In this document: positions 47,196-54,780 of the stretch, piece after piece
Position numbering within the stretch: position 1 is the stretch's first letter
Layout: each line of letters begins with the position of its first letter
DNA from: Tsukamurella ocularis
GTDB lineage: Bacteria; Actinomycetota; Actinomycetes; Mycobacteriales; Mycobacteriaceae
Direction of reading: 5' to 3'
Assembly (NCBI RefSeq): GCF_024807615.1
Contig: NZ_JANUCJ010000004.1
Coordinates: 62,001 to 126,000 of the forward strand
DNA length: 64,000 nt
The notes under the pieces: generated by a model
Told to the model about the DNA's origin: nothing
Database searches by the model: none
What the model saw: the letters and a program-made list of their open reading frames with translations, nothing else
Translations under genes and position numbers: made by a program

Positions 47196-47326
47196 TTGTC
47201 CGAGATGCAACCGGGCTTGGAGATGCAACCGGGCTTCGAAATGCAGCCCTCAGACGCTGCACCGTTCGCTTCGAGCCACTTGGACCAGTTGGCATCCTGA
47301 GTCATCATCTGCACGATCGTAGACAT
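47192..47326 (-). CDS. RiPP precursor peptide candidate with three GCIS repeats
   Basis: 44 residues. The minus-strand ATG at 47326 has AAGGAG 8 bp upstream. The leader (about 1-26) begins MSTIVQMMTQDANWSKW, mildly acidic, likely helical. The core (27-44) is three six-residue units, GCISKP, GCISKP and GCISDK, with Cys28, Cys34 and Cys40 evenly spaced. The 18-base units differ by synonymous changes (ATT/ATC, TCG/TCC, GGC/GGT), so selection on the peptide is implied. First gene of a four-gene minus-strand operon; the ligase start overlaps its stop. No lantibiotic, lasso, radical-SAM or YcaO gene is present. Too short for most gene finders. Confidence 0.8.
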   Translation of the reverse strand: MSTIVQMMTQDANWSKWLEANGAASEGCISKPGCISKPGCISDK

Positions 47327-47347
47327 TGAGTGCTCCTTACGTTGACT

Positions 47348-47650
47348 TTACTTTGCCATGACCGAGGGTACGCAAGGTCCACCAATCGCGCCAGGCGAGC
47401 AGTCTCCGACCGGTACGCCCACGCGGCCGTCCGCGACGTGGTCGCCGACGATCCGAGGGTGCTCCCGGAGCAGCTGCGTGGCCTCCTCGACGTGCTGCGC
47501 GGTGAACTCGTCGACCTCGGGGGCTCTTCGCGCCAGCCCCCGGCGGTGCGACCACGAACGTGCCGCCCAGGCCCTGATCGAAGATCAGCTCGGCGGCCGC
47601 GCGGGAATCGCTGCAGCTGAACGCTCGCCCGCGAGAGGCGCAGGAGGATG
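47348..47650 (-). pseudogene. broken beta-carbonic anhydrase remnant
   Basis: Minus strand. The upstream part reads SCSDSRAAAELIFDQGLGGTFVV, the zinc-site CxDSR block of beta-carbonic anhydrase. About 90 residues including the H-x2-C ligands are missing. After a one-base frame change it continues EVDEFTAQHVEEATQLLREHP and IVGDHVADGRVG, which is the C-terminal region of the same family, to a stop at 47348. Start and middle are lost, so it cannot be active. Its last bases merge into the peptide operon promoter region. Confidence 0.8.
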
Positions 47651-47715
47651 TGTATTTAATCACACTTACTTGTTAAGTTAATCGATCTTTAACGTGCGGT
47701 GGGCACGGTGGGGTG

Positions 47716-49929
47716 ATGCCGTTGACGAAGTCCGCTGTCCGTGACATCGCCCGCTACGACCTTCCTGCCTCACTGGTGGTTTTCCTCGTCGCCCTACCGC
47801 TGTCGCTCGGTATTGCGATCGCATCCGGTGCGCCGCTGATGGCGGGGCTGATCGCCGCCGTCGTCGGCGGCGTGGTGGTGGGAGCCTTCGGTGGCTCACC
47901 ACTACAGGTCAGCGGGCCGGCCGCGGGGCTCACCGTCGTCGTCGCCGGCCTCGTGCAGAGCGTCGGCTGGCAGGTCACCTGCCTCATAACCGTCGGCGCC
48001 GGTCTGCTGCAGATCGTCTTCGGCCTCAGCCGAATCGCCCAGGCGGCGCTCGCGATCGCACCGATCGTCGTGCACGCAATGCTCGCGGGCATCGGCATCA
48101 CCATCGCCCTGCAGCAGGTCCACGTGCTCCTCGGCGGCACCTCCGCCAGCTCCGCCTGGGCCAACCTCGTCGCACTGCCGCAGCAGCTGACGCACATCCA
48201 TTCGCCCGACCTGCTGGTCGGAGCGATCGTGATCGCCGTCCTGCTCGCGTGGCCGCGCCTGCCGGCGCGGGTGCGCAAGGTCCCCGGACCGCTCGTCGCG
48301 ATCGTCGCAGCGACCGTCGTCGCGGTGATCTTCCCGATCGGCGCCGAGCGGATCGCCATTGACGGCAGCTTCTTCGACGCGCTCACGCTACCCGCGCTGC
48401 CAGACGGCAACTGGGGTGCCGTGGCTCTCGGAGTGCTCACCGTCGCGCTGATCGCCAGCGTCGAATCCCTGCTCTCCGCCGTTGCCGTCGACAAGATGCA
48501 CAGCGGTCCGCGCACCGATTTCAACCGTGAGCTCATCGGGCAGGGCGGCGCCAACGCGCTCTCCGGCTTGATCGGTGGGCTCCCGGTGACCGGCGTGATC
48601 GTGCGCAGCACGGCCAATGTGAACGCGGGGGCCCGCACCCGTGCGTCGGCCATCCTGCACGGCGTGTGGATCCTGCTCTTCGCGGTCGTTCTCACCGGGC
48701 TGGTGCAACAGATCCCCAAAGCGGCGCTGGCAGGCCTGCTCGTGGTGATCGGCATCCAGCTGGTCAAACTCGCCCACATGAAACTGGCACGCCGAACCGG
48801 AGACCTCGGCGTCTACATGATCACCCTGGTGGCCGTCGTCTTCCTCAACCTGCTCGAGGGCGTCGCAATCGGCCTCCTCGTGGCGATCGCCGTGGTCCTC
48901 TGGCGGGTCGTGCGCGCAGAGGTGCACGCCGAGCCGTTCGGCACTGAGGGATCGCGACAGTGGCGGGTCACCATCGCCGGGTCGCTCAGCTTCCTCGCCC
49001 TGCCGCGCCTGCACAAGGCGCTCTCCGCGGTGCCGCCCCAGGCGCACGTGACGATCTCGCTGGACACCGACTTCGTCGACCATGCCGCATCCGAGATGAT
49101 CGAGGACTGGACCCGGGCGCACACCGACAACGGCGGCACCGTCGTGATCGAGGAGACCGGAAGTGCCCGGTTGGAACACGCACCGACTGCACCGCCCAAG
49201 CGGCACACCGCCACGCGGGTGGCCGGCGTCGCGCCATGGAAATCGTGGCAGGGCGGACAGCGCCCAGAGCCGGGCGTTCAGACAGGCGAGTCCGTCGGCC
49301 GCGGCATCGAGCACTACCACCGCACCGTCGCCGGGGATCTCCTGCCGCACGTTCGCCCGCTCGCCGATACCCAGAACCCGGAGATCCTGTTTCTCACCTG
49401 CGCCGATTCGCGGATCGTGCCGAACGTGATCACCTCCAGCGGGCCGGGCGACCTCTTCACCATCCGCAACGTGGGAAACCTCGTCCCAGTGGACACCGGC
49501 GCCGACGTCTCGGTGGATGCCGCGCTCGAATTCGCTGTCGGATCGCTCGGCGTGGCCTCGATCGTGGTCTGCGGCCACTCGGCCTGCGGCGCGATGAAGG
49601 CACTACTCGGGTCCGCCGACGAGCCAGCTGGCGATGATTCCCCGCTGTCGAGCTGGCTTGCGCACGCGCGGCCGAGTCTGCATGCGTTCGAGTCGGGCGA
49701 CCCGGCGCAGGAGGCCGCCGCACGCGCCGGGTACGACGAAGTCGATCAGCTCGGCATCGTCAACGTCGCCGAGCAGATGCGGAACCTGGCGACGCATTCC
49801 CTCCTCGCGGAGCGCGTGACCGCGGGCGAACTCCGGATCACCGGGCTGTTCTTCGATATCGCGTCGGCACAGGTGATCCAGATTCTGCCTGACGGGCCCG
49901 TGACAGCTGCACCAGCTCACACCCTCTGA
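47716..49929 (+). CDS. SulP transporter fused to beta-carbonic anhydrase
   Basis: 737 residues from the ATG at 47716 (GTG at 47713 also possible). Residues about 15-400 are a SulP anion transporter with some 10-14 membrane helices, including the helix-1 PASLVVFLVALPLSLGIA and the loop GPAAGLTVVVAGL. A STAS-like domain (about 410-490) is followed by a full beta-carbonic anhydrase with zinc ligands in LTCADSR and VVCGHSACG. It matches the build of M. tuberculosis Rv3273. Likely bicarbonate uptake with conversion to CO2 or the reverse. An AT-rich promoter region (47664-47710) precedes it. Confidence 0.93.
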   Translation: MPLTKSAVRDIARYDLPASLVVFLVALPLSLGIAIASGAPLMAGLIAAVVGGVVVGAFGGSPLQVSGPAAGLTVVVAGLVQSVGWQVTCLITVGAGLLQIVFGLSRIAQAALAIAPIVVHAMLAGIGITIALQQVHVLLGGTSASSAWANLVALPQQLTHIHSPDLLVGAIVIAVLLAWPRLPARVRKVPGPLVAIVAATVVAVIFPIGAERIAIDGSFFDALTLPALPDGNWGAVALGVLTVALIASVESLLSAVAVDKMHSGPRTDFNRELIGQGGANALSGLIGGLPVTGVIVRSTANVNAGARTRASAILHGVWILLFAVVLTGLVQQIPKAALAGLLVVIGIQLVKLAHMKLARRTGDLGVYMITLVAVVFLNLLEGVAIGLLVAIAVVLWRVVRAEVHAEPFGTEGSRQWRVTIAGSLSFLALPRLHKALSAVPPQAHVTISLDTDFVDHAASEMIEDWTRAHTDNGGTVVIEETGSARLEHAPTAPPKRHTATRVAGVAPWKSWQGGQRPEPGVQTGESVGRGIEHYHRTVAGDLLPHVRPLADTQNPEILFLTCADSRIVPNVITSSGPGDLFTIRNVGNLVPVDTGADVSVDAALEFAVGSLGVASIVVCGHSACGAMKALLGSADEPAGDDSPLSSWLAHARPSLHAFESGDPAQEAAARAGYDEVDQLGIVNVAEQMRNLATHSLLAERVTAGELRITGLFFDIASAQVIQILPDGPVTAAPAHTL

Positions 49930-50497
49930 ATTCGTCGGGTACTCGGCCGAGAACGTACGTGGCCAGCCTGCTGGGGCTCTTTTCGCTGCTGGGTCGGCGA
50001 TGATCGCGTGCTGTGCCGGCCTATCGACTACTCCCGCCGTATCTGCGAGCGACTCGAGCAGCTGTGTCCACGTGGGCAGTTCGAGCACAGTTCCTTCGCT
50101 TTCGATAGCTCCAGGGATTCAGGGAGCACGGCAAAGTGGAATTCGGTGAGGCGCCGAAGGTGCCGATGCCTGCTGACGCGGTTGTCGCGATCACGGTCTA
50201 GGGAGGTTCCCGAGATGAGGCACTGAGTAAGCAGATTCAGTGCGAGGCGCGTGAAGCGTCAGGGGCCTCGATCGCACTGCTTGGCCCATCGGCAAGCGAC
50301 GTCTCGGAAACACGCGATGGAGCTACTCTCTGGTACACCAAGTTTGTTCTGTCGGCGCCGGCACCTCCCGCGCCCGTGACAGTCAAGTGTACGAGTGCCG
50401 GTAACGACGGTGGACCCAACTTCGTGCTCCTTGTGCCTGAGGGCACCGCACCACTTATCAGGTGATCACACGCAGATAGGTAGCTGTGACAGCAACA
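49930..50497. other. 568-bp gene-poor tail of the island
   Basis: Between the SulP-carbonic anhydrase gene and DR2. One plus-strand frame reads KVEFGEAPKVPMPADAVVAIT to a stop at 50199, which resembles the N-terminus of a zinc alcohol dehydrogenase but has no proper start and ends early. The rest of that frame is listed separately. No transposase or integrase seen. Confidence 0.4.
50202..50465 (+). pseudogene. open frame without start, possible 3' remnant of a secreted protein
   Basis: An 87-codon open stretch in one frame, directly after a TAG, with normal-looking residues such as SGASIALLGPSASDVSE and FVLSAPAPPAPVTVKCTS, ending LLVPEGTAPLIR. There is no ATG, and the first GTG is near its end. 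I do not recognise the family. It may be the tail of a gene cut by the island junction. Confidence 0.25.
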
Positions 50498-50555
50498 TCC
50501 CCCGAACGATGGACTCCGCTCCCGCCGGATGGCGGTCGTGGGGTCCTCGTGCGTT
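50498..50555 (+). repeat. direct repeat DR2 at right edge of the island
   Basis: 58 bp, 54 identical to DR1 at 43601-43658. Includes a second copy of the hairpin (50511-50546). It is followed 15 bp later by the start of the DUF418-type gene, which is presumably the original neighbour of rhlE. Confidence 0.85.
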
Positions 50556-50570
50556 CGGGAGGGTAGGGGC

Positions 50571-51734
50571 ATGACCTCGCCCCCCGTCCCGGCCTGCACC
50601 GCCGGTACCCCGGCGCTCACGACGCGCCGCATCGCCGCGCTCGACGTTGCCCGCGGCATCGCGATCCTCGGCACGTTCGGTACGAACGTGTGGATCTTCA
50701 CCGAGCCCCACGGCATGGTGGGCTACCTGGACTCCGTCGGCGCGGAATCGGTGCCGATCCGGGTGCTCCAGACCCTCGCGCAGGGCAAGTTCCTCGGATT
50801 GCTCAGCCTGATGTTCGGTGTGGGCCTGGCGATCCAGCAGGCCTCGGCGGCGCGCCACGACCGGCCGTGGCCGGGCCGGTACTGGCGCCGCGCGCTGGTG
50901 CTCTTCCTCGACGGCCTGGTGCACTTCCTGCTCGTCGCCGAATTCGACGTGCTCATGGGCTACGCCCTCGTGTCCTTCGTGGTCTCGGCGATGTTGATCC
51001 TGCGGCCGCGCGTGCGGCTGCGTTGGGCCGTCGGCTGCGCCGCGCTGCACCTGTCGGTCGTCGCGCTGGTGTCCGTCGGGATGATGCTGGAGGGGACCGG
51101 TGTGGGCACCGGCCCGGCGACGGCGCGGGCGAATCCGTACGCCGAGGGCTCGTTCTGGGACCTGGTGCTCTTCCGCGCCGACCACGCGTTGCTGTTCCGC
51201 GCGGAGACGATCTTCATGATCCCGCTGACGATCGCGATGTTCCTCACGGGCGCGGCCCTGTTCCAGGGCGGGCTCTTCGGACCCGACGGTGCCGCCCTCC
51301 GGCGCCGGATGATGTGGGTCGGCGGGATCGCGGCGCCCGTCGACCTCGCGATCGGGATCGCCGGTGCGCCACTGGGACTCGCGGGCCCGGCGGTCTTCGT
51401 CGGACGGTATGCGGTGGCCCCGCTGGTGGCGCTGGGTCTGCTCGCGCTGATCGCGGAGTTCTACCAGCGGCGGACGGTCGGCCGGATCGGCGCCGCGCTG
51501 AGCAACGTGGGGAAGACCGCGCTGAGCTGCTACGTGCTGCAGAACGTGATCGCCTCGGTGCTCTGTTACGGCTGGGGCCTCGGGCTGGCCGCGCGGTACG
51601 GCGCGGAGCACAGGCTCGCGTTCACGGTGGCGGTCTACGTCGCGGTGATGGCCTGCCTGCTCGCGGTCTCGGCGCTGTGGACCCGCCGGTTCTCCCGCGG
51701 GCCGATCGAGATGCTGATGCACCGCGCGGCGTAG
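50571..51734 (+). CDS. DUF418-type membrane protein
   Basis: 387 residues, about ten membrane helices. N-terminal RRIAALDVARGIAILGTFGTNVW and C-terminal LSNVGKTALSCYVLQNVIASVLCYGWGLGLA and ALWTRRFSRGPIEMLMHR are the signatures of DUF418/YeiB proteins, related to acyltransferase-3 membrane enzymes. Function unknown. ATG with GGAGGGTAGGGG upstream. Confidence 0.87.
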   Translation: MTSPPVPACTAGTPALTTRRIAALDVARGIAILGTFGTNVWIFTEPHGMVGYLDSVGAESVPIRVLQTLAQGKFLGLLSLMFGVGLAIQQASAARHDRPWPGRYWRRALVLFLDGLVHFLLVAEFDVLMGYALVSFVVSAMLILRPRVRLRWAVGCAALHLSVVALVSVGMMLEGTGVGTGPATARANPYAEGSFWDLVLFRADHALLFRAETIFMIPLTIAMFLTGAALFQGGLFGPDGAALRRRMMWVGGIAAPVDLAIGIAGAPLGLAGPAVFVGRYAVAPLVALGLLALIAEFYQRRTVGRIGAALSNVGKTALSCYVLQNVIASVLCYGWGLGLAARYGAEHRLAFTVAVYVAVMACLLAVSALWTRRFSRGPIEMLMHRAA

Positions 51735-51742
51735 GGGGGGGC

Positions 51743-51787
51743 AGTGCGGTCGGTCCCCCGCGGATACCGCGGGAGACCGACCGCACT
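51743..51787. terminator. bidirectional terminator between DUF418 gene and phospholipase
   Basis: 13-bp outer stem AGTGCGGTCGGTC / GACCGACCGCACT with inner CCCGCGG / CCGCGGG pairing. Very stable; serves both convergent genes. Confidence 0.8.
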
Positions 51788-51790
51788 CGG

Positions 51791-53641
51791 CTACGCCTCC
51801 GATCGCCGGCTACGCACCGCCCAGACACCCACGCCGACCAGCACCGCGACGACCACGGGGACGGCGACCCACAGCCACGTGTTCGACGAGGAGCCCTGCG
51901 CGTCGCCCGCGGCCTGCGTGGTCGACGGCGAGGCGGGAGCCGCGCTGGACGGCGAGCCCTTCACGGCTGCGGCCTGTGCCCCCTGGTCGGCGGGCGGTGG
52001 CGCGTCGACGACGGCGCCGGTGACCTGGTTCAGCCACACCTTGTCGGCGCGCGCCGCCCCGAAGTCGAAGAGGCCGTCGAGCTTTCCGGCCCGTTCGTCG
52101 GCCGATCCGGCGATCCGGCCGGTGCGCCAGTTGTCCTCGAGGAACCTGGTGATCGACGCCTGCTCGATGGCGTCGTGGTTCACCGAGTTCTTCCGCGCGA
52201 ACGGCGAGATCAGCAGGAAGGGCTGCCGGGTGCCGGGTCCGCACCGCACCGATTGTCCGGCGAGGGCGGGCGCGGCGGCGTCGGCGCAGACGGCCCGGTC
52301 GAGCGTGGGATCCTTGCTGCCGGAGAGGATGACCGGCGGTCGATGGTCGTACCAGCCGTCCGAGTCGTCGTAGGCCAGGATCACGGCGGTCGAGGCCCAG
52401 TCCTTCGACTGCTGCAGCCGGTTCACGTAGGTGGTGACGAAGGTCTGCTCGTCCAACGGGTCCGAGTAGGCGGCGTGGCCGTCCTGGTACTCGCCGGCCT
52501 TGAGGAAGCTGACGGCGGGCAGGCTCCCCGCGCCGAGCGCGGCGTCGAAGTCCGTGAGGTCGTAGTTGTGGTTGGCGGCGCCGCCGCGCCCGATCTCGTG
52601 GACGTTCGCCGGGGCGACGTGGTGCTCGTTCGCCGTCGACCGGTAGTACGCGAACGGGTTGTGGTGCGGGCTGTAGTCGACCGACGCGTTGCCGGCGACG
52701 TTCTTGTGCGTCGTATTGCACAGCGCGCGCTGCGGGCCGGACGCCGCGGTGGACGGGCGGAAGCCACCCTGGAACCATCCCCACGTCACCGACTTCTCGG
52801 TGAGCAGATCGCCGATGTTCTTGCCCTGCATCGACGCGAGCGGATCCTTGCCCGTGCGGTTCTTGTTCGAGCAGTCGTCGAAGAGGGGATCGGGGTCCTC
52901 GTAGATCGTGCCCACGCCGTCGGCGCCGGGGGCACCGACGGTGTACTTGTCCGGCGTCGCGGTCTTCGCGCCCGTCGCCGCGTCGTGGGACTGCACGCCG
53001 TAGGTCTGGCCGGAGACGAGGTTGATCGCGCCGGGCGTCGAGGGGCCGAACTGCGTCGACCAGAAGTTGTCGTTGAGCGTGTAGTTCTGGGCGTAGTTCC
53101 ACAGGCCGGTCACGGTGTTGCCGTCGTAGTAGCCCATGACCGAGCCGGGGTGTTCGAACATCCCGGGACCGGACGAGGCGCACTTGTCCTTCGTGGTGAA
53201 CTCGACGAACTTGTCCATCGCACCGCCGTTGGCGGCCTCCTGCTCCGCCGTGTACTCGTGGTTCTGGTCGCAGGTGACTGCCTGACCGGGAGTGAAGCGG
53301 AAGGGCTTGTACTTGTTGGGATTCGCATCACCCGCGAGGCCGGCTCGCGTGAACGTCGCGACGTCGGAGGGCGTACCGGGTGCTGCGGTGAAACGCGGGG
53401 CATCGAGCCCCGATCCCTGGAGCTTCTCGCCGGCCGTGTTCGCAGCTATCGGGTAGGTGCCGAAGTAGTGATCGAAGGAGACGTTCTCGTTGAAGATCAC
53501 CACCACGTGCTTGATCGGGGTAGCGGTGTCTCCGGGATCGGCGAAGGCCGCCGGTGCGCCGACCGCACCGGCGGTGATTGCCATCGCGGCTGCGCCGGTG
53601 AGGGCTGCGACGCGGGTAAGTAGCGGGCTGAGGGGTTTCAC
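51791..53641 (-). CDS. secreted phospholipase C/phosphoesterase, membrane-anchored
   Basis: 616 residues. A Sec signal peptide (to about ADPGD at 38) precedes a phosphoesterase domain of the PlcA/AcpA family with FNENVSFDHYFGTYP and, later, AYDDSDGWYDH and LLISPFARKNSVNHDA; metal and catalytic positions look present. A Pro/Ala/Ser stretch and one membrane helix with a basic tail (TWLWVAVPVV ... RSRRSEA) suggest it stays anchored outside. GTG start overlaps the efeB stop by 4 bp, with AGGAGG 7 bp upstream. Cleaves phosphodiester or monoester head groups; substrate unknown. Confidence 0.87.
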   Translation of the reverse strand: MKPLSPLLTRVAALTGAAAMAITAGAVGAPAAFADPGDTATPIKHVVVIFNENVSFDHYFGTYPIAANTAGEKLQGSGLDAPRFTAAPGTPSDVATFTRAGLAGDANPNKYKPFRFTPGQAVTCDQNHEYTAEQEAANGGAMDKFVEFTTKDKCASSGPGMFEHPGSVMGYYDGNTVTGLWNYAQNYTLNDNFWSTQFGPSTPGAINLVSGQTYGVQSHDAATGAKTATPDKYTVGAPGADGVGTIYEDPDPLFDDCSNKNRTGKDPLASMQGKNIGDLLTEKSVTWGWFQGGFRPSTAASGPQRALCNTTHKNVAGNASVDYSPHHNPFAYYRSTANEHHVAPANVHEIGRGGAANHNYDLTDFDAALGAGSLPAVSFLKAGEYQDGHAAYSDPLDEQTFVTTYVNRLQQSKDWASTAVILAYDDSDGWYDHRPPVILSGSKDPTLDRAVCADAAAPALAGQSVRCGPGTRQPFLLISPFARKNSVNHDAIEQASITRFLEDNWRTGRIAGSADERAGKLDGLFDFGAARADKVWLNQVTGAVVDAPPPADQGAQAAAVKGSPSSAAPASPSTTQAAGDAQGSSSNTWLWVAVPVVVAVLVGVGVWAVRSRRSEA

Positions 53642-54780
53642 AGTAGGCCTCCTGTCGTGGAGCAGTCCGTTCCCGCGTCGCGGGGCGGAAGATAGAAGTA
53701 GCCGCCGCCAAACGGGGCGATGTAGTCGGTGAGCGGCTCGCCGCTCAGCCGTTCCTGAACCGCCTCGAACTGGGCGACGACATCGCGCTGCAGGCAGGTG
53801 AAGACCAGCCCGAGATCGAGGTTCCCGTTCATGTCGAGGCCGCCCGCGTAGTTGTAGGCGCGCCGGAAGATCCGCGAGCCGTCGGTCTCCGCCGTGCGCG
53901 GGTTCGCGAGCCGGATGTGGCTGGTCAGCGGAATGACGTCGCCGCCGGGATCGTCGGCGTACTGGGGTACGTCGGTTTCGGCGCTCCCGTCCAGCGGGGC
54001 GCCGCTCGCGCGGTCGCGGCCGAAGATGTTCTCCTGCTCGGCGAGTGAGATCCGGTCCCAGAACTCCGTGAGCATCCGGATCAGGCGGACGACGAGGAAG
54101 GTGCCGCCGCGGGTCCAGGGTTGGGCGGGATCGTCGAGCCATACCAGCCGGTCGAACTCCTCGGGCCGCACGTTCGACGTACCGTCCTTGAACCCGAAGT
54201 GGTTGCGCGGCGCGCCGTCGGGCCTGGGCGCCGGTTGGGTCCCGTCCTGCCGCCACCGGGGCGCGAGACCGCCGCGTCCTGCGCGGCTGAGGTCGCGGAG
54301 CGCGTGCAAGACGGTGTCCTGATCGGCGGCGCGGATCTCCAACAGCAGGTCGCCGTGGCAGCGGGTGGGATCGAGCCGGTCGTCGTCGAACTCGCGCATG
54401 GGCCGGATGCCCGTGGGGCGCCGGTCGGGGTGCCAGCGGTCGAAGAAGCTCGCGCCGTAGCCGATGTTCACGGTGAGGTCGGCGCCGCCGTCGAGCTCGG
54501 GGCCGAGTGTGCCGGAGTCGGTGGGCGGCGCGGTGATCGCGGTGGCGACGGGCGTGTGCGGCTGTTTGAGTGCCCGGATCCGCTCGGTGAGTGTGCGCAG
54601 GAGGTCGTCGGTCTCCTGGACGGAGCCGCAGGTCACGTCGAACGCGGCGTAGCTGGCGTGACGCTGCTCGGGCACCGCCGCCGGGGTCGACGGAGCGGCC
54701 GACCGCGAGCAGGCCGCGGCGCCCGCGACGGCGCCCGCCGCGGCGGCGCCGGCCAGGAAGCCGCGCCGCGACGCCTTCAT
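53638..54780 (-). CDS. efeB: EfeB, Dyp-type haem peroxidase with Tat signal
   Basis: 380 residues. Starts MKASRRGFLAGAAAAGAV with twin-arginine Tat signal and a Cys near 24 that may form a lipobox. Dyp-type peroxidase: the GFKDGTSN motif holds the catalytic Asp, with the distal Arg (about RDRAS) and proximal His in RLANPRT region. EfeB is the extracytoplasmic peroxidase of the EfeUOB iron uptake system. Overlaps efeO by 4 bp (ATGA) and the phospholipase by 4 bp. Confidence 0.9.
   Translation of the reverse strand: MKASRRGFLAGAAAAGAVAGAAACSRSAAPSTPAAVPEQRHASYAAFDVTCGSVQETDDLLRTLTERIRALKQPHTPVATAITAPPTDSGTLGPELDGGADLTVNIGYGASFFDRWHPDRRPTGIRPMREFDDDRLDPTRCHGDLLLEIRAADQDTVLHALRDLSRAGRGGLAPRWRQDGTQPAPRPDGAPRNHFGFKDGTSNVRPEEFDRLVWLDDPAQPWTRGGTFLVVRLIRMLTEFWDRISLAEQENIFGRDRASGAPLDGSAETDVPQYADDPGGDVIPLTSHIRLANPRTAETDGSRIFRRAYNYAGGLDMNGNLDLGLVFTCLQRDVVAQFEAVQERLSGEPLTDYIAPFGGGYFYLPPRDAGTDCSTTGGLL

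Noticed and set aside
43880-47326. Lanthipeptide, lasso, thiopeptide or sactipeptide assignment for the peptide locus
   Set aside because: No LanBC/LanM, asparagine synthetase-like, YcaO or radical-SAM gene in the island; only a PaaK-like ligase, a GRDP-like protein and an exporter.
43601-50555. Insertion sequence or prophage as the source of the island
   Set aside because: No transposase, integrase or terminal inverted repeats are visible; the 58-bp direct repeats are too long for a usual target duplication.
50237-50716. 159-residue minus-strand frame across DR2
   Set aside because: Spans the repeat and the DUF418 gene start in antisense; no start signal or family match.
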